Shown in pieces: positions 7,040 through 12,276 of a DNA stretch of 12,276 nt. The notes beneath the pieces are model-generated. The model searched no databases and had not been told where the DNA came from. It saw only the letters and a list, made by a program, of their open reading frames with translations. Within the stretch, counting starts at the first letter, position 1; each line of letters starts with the position of its first letter. The stretch is taken from contig CALEZJ010000616.1 in the NCBI GenBank assembly GCA_937927885.1, forward strand, positions 1-12,276. Direction: 5' to 3'. This DNA comes from an uncultured Paracoccaceae bacterium (GTDB taxonomy: Bacteria > Pseudomonadota > Alphaproteobacteria > Rhodobacterales > Rhodobacteraceae). The position numbers and the translations under genes were made by a program.

Positions 7040-8074
7040 ATGCCCACGAACCGTCAGATCCATCTGGTCTCGCGCCCCGATCCGGCTACCGGCCCCGCGC
7101 TCGCGAATTTCGCGCTGCGCGAAGGTCCGGTGCCGACGCCCGGACCGGGGCAGGTGTTGCTCAGGACCCTGTATCTTTCGCTCGATCCCTACATGCGGGC
7201 GCGGATGTATCAGGGCGCCAATTATGCCGCGGCCGCAGCCCTGGACGCGCCGATGGTGGGCTCCACGGTGTCGCGGGTCGTGCAGTCTCGCCTTCCCGGC
7301 CTTGCCGCGGGCGATGTCGTCCTCAGTGCGCATGGCTGGCAGGAATATGCCCTGTCAGACGGGGTGGGGTTGACGCGGATCGACCCTGCGCTGGCACCGC
7401 TCAGCGCGCATCTGGGTGTTCTGGGGATGCCGGGGCAGACCGGATATACCGCGCTGATGCGCCACGGGCGACCGGGGCCGGGTCAGACCCTGGTGGTGTC
7501 GGCGGCCTCGGGTGCCGTTGGGTCGGTGGTCGGCCTGACGGGACGGATGGCCGGGGCGCGGGTGGTTGGCATCGCGGGCGGTGCGACGAAATGCGCCCGG
7601 ATCGCCGCCGATCCAGCCTTTGATGCCTGCGTTGACCACCGTGCTCCGCATCTTGCCGAACGGCTGGCCGCCGCCTGCCCTGACGGCATCGACATCTATT
7701 TCGACAATGTCGGTGGCCCGGTTGCCGCCGCCGTCCTGCCCCTGCTGAACCCCGAAGCGCGGTTTCTGGTTTGCGGCACGGTCTCGGTCGATCGCGACCG
7801 GCCGGGGGCCGCGCCCAGCCTGCCCTCGATGCAGGACCTGCTTTCAGCGGCCCTGGTCAAGAGACTGACGATCAAGGGATTTGTCTATACCGACCCCGAT
7901 CTGGTGGCGCTCGAGACCGAGTTCCGCACCACGGTCGGCGGCTGGCTGCGCGAGGGGCGGCTGGCCCTGCGCGAACAGATCGTCGACGGTCTCGAAGCGG
8001 CGCCGCGGGCCTTTCTGGGCCTGTTCGACGGTGCCAATCTTGGCAAGCTCATCGTGCGCATGCACCCCGAATGA
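7040..8074 (+). CDS. NADP-dependent zinc-free medium-chain reductase, CurA/alkenal reductase-like
   Basis: A 344-residue cytoplasmic oxidoreductase of the zinc-independent MDR branch that includes curcumin reductase CurA, plant 2-alkenal reductase and prostaglandin reductase. Hallmarks are LSLDPYMRARM (47-57), GMPGQTGYTALM (129-140), the nucleotide-binding AASGAVGSVVG (155-165), a lysine at 184 in a GG-TK context that contacts the NADPH phosphate in relatives, and FDNVGG (221-226). No zinc-ligand cysteine set is present. These enzymes use NADPH to reduce the C=C bond of alpha,beta-unsaturated ketones. In this operon the natural role may be reduction of an unsaturated ring-cleavage product, or removal of reactive enones, but that is inferred. 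The ribosome-binding site is weak, and the gene follows a GC hairpin, so expression may be lower than that of the binding protein. Confidence 0.88.
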   Translation: MPTNRQIHLVSRPDPATGPALANFALREGPVPTPGPGQVLLRTLYLSLDPYMRARMYQGANYAAAAALDAPMVGSTVSRVVQSRLPGLAAGDVVLSAHGWQEYALSDGVGLTRIDPALAPLSAHLGVLGMPGQTGYTALMRHGRPGPGQTLVVSAASGAVGSVVGLTGRMAGARVVGIAGGATKCARIAADPAFDACVDHRAPHLAERLAAACPDGIDIYFDNVGGPVAAAVLPLLNPEARFLVCGTVSVDRDRPGAAPSLPSMQDLLSAALVKRLTIKGFVYTDPDLVALETEFRTTVGGWLREGRLALREQIVDGLEAAPRAFLGLFDGANLGKLIVRMHPE

Positions 8075-8093
8075 CCCCCTGCAGGAGGACACA

Positions 8094-8981
8094 ATGACCA
8101 GAGTCTTTGCCCCGAAAGTGTTCCAGCTTGGCTATGTCGCGCTGGAATGCCCGGATTTCGACCGCAGCGTCGATCATTACGCCGAGACCATCGGCATGCG
8201 CCAGACCGACATCGGCCATGATGGCGAGCGCTATCTGTCGATCGGCTACGAGCACCACAACATCGTGTTGCGCCGTGCCCAACAAAAGGCGCTGGCGCAT
8301 CTGGGTTTTCAGGTGCAGCCGGGCATCGCTCTGGAGGACTTGCAGCGCGATCTGGGCGGGATGATGAAGTCGGACAGCCAGCCCGGTGTGCCCCAGTTGC
8401 TGGAGGTCGAGGCCGTGCCGGGCGTGGTGTTCCAGCTATACCACGATATCGCCGCCCCCGCGCCGGGGTTCAAGAAAACCGGTGTCGCGCCGCTGCGACT
8501 GGGCCATGTCGCGCTGATCTCTACCCACGCCGATGCGTTGATGGCGTTCTTCGAGGAAAAGCTTGGCTTTCACTTTACCGATTCCATCGGCGGACGGCTG
8601 GCGAATTTCTATACCTGCAATCGGGACCACCATGTGGTCAACGTGCTGAAGCTGCCGGGCGACCGGGTGCACCACATCGCCTTCGAACTGAAGGGCAACG
8701 CCAGCCATGCGATGGCTGCGGATACGCTGCGCGAAAACGGGGTGCCGATCAAATGGGGTCCCGCGCGCCACACGGCGGGGCACAATCTGGCCAGCTACCA
8801 CTATGACCCCGACAACACCATGATCGAGCTTTACACCGACATGGACCAATATGTGCCGCAGCTGGGCTTTTGCGAACCGCGCCCCTGGCACGAGCATTAC
8901 CCGATGCGGCCGCGTGACTGGGGCCTGGACGAGCTCTGCGCCTGGGGCACCGACTTCGCCTTCAACCTTGCACTCGGCTGA
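8094..8981 (+). CDS. VOC family protein, probable extradiol ring-cleavage dioxygenase
   Basis: A 295-residue protein with two vicinal-oxygen-chelate modules, the size and layout of type I extradiol dioxygenases. The C-terminal module carries a probable 2-His-1-carboxylate iron site: H138 in RLGHVAL, H193 or H194 in VHHIAFEL, and E245 in MIELYTD. The order and spacing match BphC/XylE-type enzymes. The N-terminal module has tyrosine (Y14, LGYVAL) where a metal histidine would be, as expected of the non-catalytic half. The ATG at 8094 follows AGGAGG with good spacing; a longer in-frame stretch upstream overlaps the reductase gene and is not conserved-looking. It would open a catechol-like ring with O2. 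Next to an aromatic hydroxylase and a FAH-family hydrolase this role is likely; other VOC activities (isomerase, glyoxalase, thiol transfer) remain possible. Confidence 0.85.
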   Translation: MTRVFAPKVFQLGYVALECPDFDRSVDHYAETIGMRQTDIGHDGERYLSIGYEHHNIVLRRAQQKALAHLGFQVQPGIALEDLQRDLGGMMKSDSQPGVPQLLEVEAVPGVVFQLYHDIAAPAPGFKKTGVAPLRLGHVALISTHADALMAFFEEKLGFHFTDSIGGRLANFYTCNRDHHVVNVLKLPGDRVHHIAFELKGNASHAMAADTLRENGVPIKWGPARHTAGHNLASYHYDPDNTMIELYTDMDQYVPQLGFCEPRPWHEHYPMRPRDWGLDELCAWGTDFAFNLALG

Positions 8982-9014
8982 AACCGGCCCAACGATTCCC
9001 CGAAAGGAACCCTC

Positions 9015-9878
9015 ATGCGACTGATCCGCTTTTCCCATGCCGGCGGCCCCGTCCGTGTCGGCTTGCTGATCGACGGCAAGGCCGTCGCCCTGACCGATCT
9101 GATCCCTGATGCCCCCACGGAATCCCGTGCGGTGATTGCCGCCTGGGACAGCCTGTTGCCGCGTCTGGCCGGTGCCGACGCGGCGAAAGGCGTGCCGGTT
9201 GCCGATGTGCGGCTGCACTGCCCGCTGGAGGCCAGCGAAAAGATCATGGCGATCGGTCTCAACTATGCCGACCACATCGAAGAGGCGCGCGGCGCCGGTC
9301 TGACGATCCCGACCGAGCAGGTCTGGTTCAACAAGCTGCCGACCTCGCTCAACGGCCCGTTCGAGGCGATCCAGTTGCCCAAGGTGTCGGACAAGCTGGA
9401 CTACGAGGTGGAACTGGTCGCCGTGATCGGCAAGGGCGGGCGCCACATCAAGGCGGCGGAGGCGCCCCAGCATGTCTTTGGCCTGACCGTGGGCAATGAT
9501 GTCAGCGTGCGCGACTGGCAAACCAAGACCCCGCAATGGGTGCTGGGCAAGTCCTTTGACACCCACGGCCCCATCGGTCCGTCGATCGTCACGCTCGACG
9601 AGGCGGGTGATCCCCATACGCTGGGCGTGCGTTGCCTGGTGAACGGCGAGCTGCGGCAGAATTCCAACACCCGGCATCTGGTGTTCAACCTCTGGGCGCA
9701 GATCGAGGAACTGTCCAAGGTGATGACGCTGAAGCCTGGCGATCTGATCTTCTCGGGCACACCCGGAGGGGTGGGGCTGGCGTTCAAGCCGCCGCGCTTT
9801 CTGAAGGTCGGCGACGTGGTGCGCTGCGAGATCGACCGGCTTGGCGCCATCGAAAACACCGTCGTGGCCGAGGGGTAA
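9015..9878 (+). CDS. Fumarylacetoacetate hydrolase family protein
   Basis: A 287-residue cytoplasmic enzyme of the FAH family. The metal-binding signature is E131 and E133 in DYEVELVAVIGKGG and D162 in GNDVSVRDWQ. The catalytic-lid histidine candidate is H87 in GLNYADHIEE, and FSGTPGGVG (246-254) is the conserved C-terminal glycine motif. Length is typical of the bacterial acylpyruvase/HpaG-like branch. Members hydrolyse C-C bonds of acylpyruvates or fumarylacetoacetate, or decarboxylate/hydrate ring-cleavage products. The gene starts 33 bases after the VOC dioxygenase gene, with AAGGA ahead of the ATG, and ends 5 bases before the BKACE gene. The order suggests it splits the opened ring, perhaps releasing a beta-keto acid for the next enzyme. 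The exact reaction cannot be told from sequence. Confidence 0.92.
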   Translation: MRLIRFSHAGGPVRVGLLIDGKAVALTDLIPDAPTESRAVIAAWDSLLPRLAGADAAKGVPVADVRLHCPLEASEKIMAIGLNYADHIEEARGAGLTIPTEQVWFNKLPTSLNGPFEAIQLPKVSDKLDYEVELVAVIGKGGRHIKAAEAPQHVFGLTVGNDVSVRDWQTKTPQWVLGKSFDTHGPIGPSIVTLDEAGDPHTLGVRCLVNGELRQNSNTRHLVFNLWAQIEELSKVMTLKPGDLIFSGTPGGVGLAFKPPRFLKVGDVVRCEIDRLGAIENTVVAEG

Positions 9879-9883
9879 GGTCC

Positions 9884-10810
9884 ATGGCGGGCAAGGTCAT
9901 CATCACCTGCGCCATCACCGGCAGCATCCACACGCCTTCGATGTCGCCGCATCTGCCGGTGACTCCGGATCAGATCGCCCGCGCCGCCATCGAGGCGGCC
10001 GAGGCGGGAGCGGCGGTGATTCACCTGCACGCCCGCCAGCCCGACACCGGTCGCCCGCTGCAAACGCCCGAGGCCTTTCTGGCCTTCCTGCCGCAGATCA
10101 AGGCGGGGACCGACGCGATCCTGAACCTGACCACCGGCGGCGGGCTGGGCATGACCATGGACCAGCGCCTTGCCCCGGCGCTGGCCGCCGAACCGGAACT
10201 GGCCTCGATGAACATGGGGTCGTTCAACTTCAACATCTCGGCGGCCTCGCGGGCAATCCGCGAGCCCGCGCATGACTGGGAGCGCCCCTATGTCGAAGGT
10301 TCGCGCGACCTCATCATGTCGAACACCTTTACCCAGATCGAACGCGGCATGCGTGAACTGGGCGCGCGCGGCACGCGGTTCGAGTTCGAGTGCTATGACA
10401 TGGGCCATCTCTATACGCTGGCCCATTTCGCCGATCTGGGCCTGATCAAGCCGCCGTTCTTCGTGCAGTGCATCTTCGGCATCTCGGGCGCCATCGGCGC
10501 CGAGCCGGAAGCGCTGTGCGCGATGAAGGCCACCGCCGACCGGCTGTTCGGGCGCGATTACCTGTTTTCGGTGTTGGCGGCCGGGCGCCACCAGTTTCCC
10601 CTGGTGACGATGGGGGCAATCATGGGCGGCAATGTGCGCGTCGGGCTGGAGGACAATCTCTATCTGGCCAAGGGCGAGCTGGCACCGTCGAATGCCGCGC
10701 AAGTCACCAAGATCCGCCGCATCCTGAGCGAGTTGGGCATGCAGGTCGCCACTCCCGACGAGGCGCGGGCAATCCTGCACACCAAGGGAGCAGCGCATGT
10801 CAATTTCTGA
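9884..10810 (+). CDS. Beta-keto acid cleavage enzyme (BKACE, DUF849)
   Basis: A 308-residue zinc enzyme of the BKACE family, whose founder Kce makes acetoacetate from 3-keto-5-aminohexanoate. The reaction is beta-keto acid plus acetyl-CoA giving acetoacetate plus the acyl-CoA of the remainder. The zinc ligands are visible as H47 and H49 in VIHLHAR and E256 in VRVGLEDN; FEFECYDMGHL (167-177) is another conserved segment. The start is the ATG at 9884 (MAGKVIIT), 5 bases past the FAH-family stop; an in-frame extension back to 9632 lies inside the FAH-family gene and is rejected. The gene overlaps the GST gene by 14 bases. BKACE members differ in substrate (3-oxoadipate-like, dehydrocarnitine, amino-keto acids) and this one's cannot be assigned by eye. 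Its position after the hydrolase suggests that a beta-keto acid is released by ring breakdown. Confidence 0.92.
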   Translation: MAGKVIITCAITGSIHTPSMSPHLPVTPDQIARAAIEAAEAGAAVIHLHARQPDTGRPLQTPEAFLAFLPQIKAGTDAILNLTTGGGLGMTMDQRLAPALAAEPELASMNMGSFNFNISAASRAIREPAHDWERPYVEGSRDLIMSNTFTQIERGMRELGARGTRFEFECYDMGHLYTLAHFADLGLIKPPFFVQCIFGISGAIGAEPEALCAMKATADRLFGRDYLFSVLAAGRHQFPLVTMGAIMGGNVRVGLEDNLYLAKGELAPSNAAQVTKIRRILSELGMQVATPDEARAILHTKGAAHVNF

Positions 10811-11429
10811 CGGCCTGACCCTGTTCCACGCGCCCGGCTCCTGTTCGGTGGGTATCCGCGTGTTGCTCGAGGAAATCGGCGTGTCCTACACGCTGCACAC
10901 CCTCGACCTGCGCGCAGGCGCTCAGCGCGACCCGGCCTATCTGGCGCTGAACCCGAAGGGCAAGGTTCCGGCGCTCGGGCGCGAGGACGGATCTGTCCTG
11001 ACCGAGTTCCCGGCCATCGCGCTCTGGCTGGCGCGCCGCTTTCCGGATGCTGGCCTCTGGCCCGCCGACCCTGAAGGCGAGGTGCGGACGCTGGAATTGC
11101 TCGATTTTCTGGTTTCCTCCGTGCATATGCGCGGGTTCACCCTGGCGCTGGTGCCGATGAAATTCGTTCCTGACGTGGCTGCGCAACGGGCCCTGGCCGA
11201 CCACGGCCGCAAGGTGGCTGCCGATGGGCTGGCGCAGGTGGCCGCGCGTCTGGGCAAGGACCCCTTCCTGCACGGCGCGCGTCCCGGTGTTGCCGATGCC
11301 GCGCTGGTCTACATGTTGCCCTGGGCCGCGCGTGTCGGCATCGACCTGCCCGCCCCGCTGACCGACTACCATGCCCGGATGCTGGCCCGCCCCGCGGTGC
11401 GCCGCGCGCTTGATCTTCCTGCTTCCTGA
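10797..11429 (+). CDS. Glutathione S-transferase family protein
   Basis: A 210-residue cytosolic GST. The thioredoxin-like N-terminal domain has HAPGSCSVGIRV (11-22), resembling the bacterial beta-class motif with a possible catalytic Cys at 16. NPKGKVPAL (52-60) provides the cis-proline loop and LTEFPAI (68-74) the glutathione gamma-glutamyl site; the residue after E70 is Phe rather than the usual Gly/Ser. The all-helical C-terminal half includes GVADAALVYML (164-174). The start codon overlaps the BKACE gene by 14 bases, with AGGGAG ahead of it, indicating translational coupling. In ring-cleavage operons GSTs often isomerise cis to trans products (maleylpyruvate or maleylacetoacetate isomerase) or conjugate reactive intermediates; either is possible. 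The beta-like rather than zeta-like active site makes the isomerase assignment uncertain. Confidence 0.88.
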   Translation: MSISDGLTLFHAPGSCSVGIRVLLEEIGVSYTLHTLDLRAGAQRDPAYLALNPKGKVPALGREDGSVLTEFPAIALWLARRFPDAGLWPADPEGEVRTLELLDFLVSSVHMRGFTLALVPMKFVPDVAAQRALADHGRKVAADGLAQVAARLGKDPFLHGARPGVADAALVYMLPWAARVGIDLPAPLTDYHARMLARPAVRRALDLPAS

Positions 11430-11442
11430 AAGGATTGCCCCC

Positions 11443-12276
11443 ATGACCCAGACGGATTTCGATGTCATCCAGATCGGCTACGGCCCGGTCAGCAAGGTTT
11501 CGGCGTTGCTTCTGGACCGCCTGGGCTGGCGCGTCGGCGTGTTCGAGCGCTTTGGCGAGTTCTATTCGCTGCCCCGCGCGGTCTGCATCGACCACGAGGT
11601 GAATCGGGTCCTGCATGCGGCGGGCCTTGGCGAGATCGCCCGCGACGTGACCTCGCCCGCGCCGATCTATCGGTGGTTCAACGCCGAATGGACCGAACTC
11701 CTGGCGATTGACTGGACGGGCGAGTCCGTGTCGGGCGGACCGGGCACCCTGTTCGTGCACCAGCCCTCGCTGGAATCGAAGCTGCACGACGAGGTGCGTC
11801 GCCGCGCCAATGTCGCGCTGCATTTCGAAACGGAATGCACGGGCTTTGCCGACAGGGGCGACCATGTCGAGGTGACGGTGCGCGACACCGCCACGGGCGC
11901 CACCCGGACGGTGACCGCGCGCTATCTGCTGGGCATCGACGGCGCCAACAGCTTTGTGCGCGAGAAGCTGGGGATCTCCCGCACCGACCTCGGGTTCGAG
12001 GCCGACTGGCTGGTCGTCGACTTCCTGCTGAAGGACGGGCTGACGGCGCGCGATCTGGGGCTGGTGGAATGCGGCCAGTGGTGCAACCCCCTGCGCCCCA
12101 CGACCATCGTTCCGGGCGGCATCGACCTGAATGGCCGTGTGCTGCGCCGCTGGGAATTCATGCGCCTCCCGACCGAGACCAGGGAGGAAATGGTTCAGCC
12201 CGCCAAGGTTCGCGAACTTCTCGGCGACTGGATCAAGCCCGAGCAGGGCGACCTGATCCGCCACGCGCTGTACACC
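11443..12276 (+). CDS. FAD-dependent aromatic hydroxylase, MhpA-like (3' end beyond window)
   Basis: The frame is open from the ATG at 11443 to the right edge, 278 codons; relatives are about 500-600 residues, so roughly half is visible. It belongs to the group A flavoprotein monooxygenases (PHBH fold). Visible are the FAD dinucleotide loop IGYGPVS (11-17), E35 at the end of the second strand for ribose binding, PRAVCIDHEVNR (44-55), characteristic of the MhpA/phenol hydroxylase branch, and GIDGANSFVR (164-173), the DG motif that binds FAD and NADPH. The third glycine of GxGxxG is serine here (S17). It should add a hydroxyl to an aromatic ring using NAD(P)H and O2, making the diol for the VOC dioxygenase. 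It starts 13 bases after the GST gene with a GAAAGGA site. The substrate is unknown. Confidence 0.9.
   Translation, partial: MTQTDFDVIQIGYGPVSKVSALLLDRLGWRVGVFERFGEFYSLPRAVCIDHEVNRVLHAAGLGEIARDVTSPAPIYRWFNAEWTELLAIDWTGESVSGGPGTLFVHQPSLESKLHDEVRRRANVALHFETECTGFADRGDHVEVTVRDTATGATRTVTARYLLGIDGANSFVREKLGISRTDLGFEADWLVVDFLLKDGLTARDLGLVECGQWCNPLRPTTIVPGGIDLNGRVLRRWEFMRLPTETREEMVQPAKVRELLGDWIKPEQGDLIRHALYT

Noticed and set aside
8436..9677. A 413-codon minus-strand frame
   Set aside because: It is antisense to the VOC and FAH-family genes and shows no domain.
9401..10798. A 465-codon minus-strand frame
   Set aside because: It is antisense to the FAH-family and BKACE genes, with Arg/His/Gln-rich sequence and no motif.
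11137..12264. A 375-codon minus-strand frame
   Set aside because: It is antisense to the GST and FAD hydroxylase genes, which have well-recognised motifs and ribosome-binding sites.
1..12276. CRISPR arrays, insertion sequences, tRNA or phage genes
   Set aside because: I looked for repeated units, terminal inverted repeats, transposase motifs and tRNA-like cloverleaves and saw none; the composition is even apart from the AT-rich divergent promoter.

Overview
The window is a gene-dense, high-GC bacterial segment. Codon use, a Tat-dependent binding protein and the mix of families suggest an alphaproteobacterium, most plausibly Rhodobacterales (Paracoccus/roseobacter relatives). There is no rRNA, tRNA or taxonomic marker gene, so this is inference. 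No mobile element, CRISPR array, phage gene, RNA gene or pseudogene was seen. All genes look intact, apart from two cut by the window edges.

Layout. Minus strand, read from right to left: 5563-4820 and 4823-4119 are two ABC ATPases (LivG- and LivF-type). 4115-3255 and 3251-2271 are two permeases (LivH- and LivM-type). A 228-base gap at 2043-2270 carries two adjacent inverted repeats. From 2042 to the left edge runs a dimethylglycine/sarcosine dehydrogenase-type flavoprotein with a GcvT-like folate domain, missing its C-terminus. Plus strand, starting from a shared AT-rich intergenic region (5564-5707): a Tat-exported LivK-type binding protein (5708-6991), a CurA-like NADPH-dependent ene-reductase (7040-8074), a two-module VOC protein with an extradiol-dioxygenase-like metal triad (8094-8981), a fumarylacetoacetate hydrolase family enzyme (9015-9878), a BKACE/DUF849 beta-keto acid cleavage enzyme (9884-10810), a glutathione S-transferase (10797-11429) and an MhpA-like FAD aromatic hydroxylase cut by the right edge (11443 onward). 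Gaps between plus-strand genes run from -14 to +48 bases, so they probably form one operon.

How the genes may work together (inference). The divergent halves together make a complete five-part HAAT-type importer plus a catabolic set. The plus-strand enzymes fit one ring-degradation logic: hydroxylation (FAD hydroxylase), ring opening (VOC dioxygenase), double-bond isomerisation or reduction (GST, CurA-like reductase), hydrolytic C-C cleavage (FAH family), and disposal of the resulting beta-keto acid through BKACE as acetoacetate plus an acyl-CoA. The dehydrogenase in the other arm suggests that an N-methyl group is also removed, so an N-methylated aromatic or heteroaromatic compound is one candidate substrate. 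I do not recognise this exact combination as a characterised pathway, and no regulator lies in the window. Two different palindromic elements, at 5609-5632 and 2080-2107, are candidate operators.
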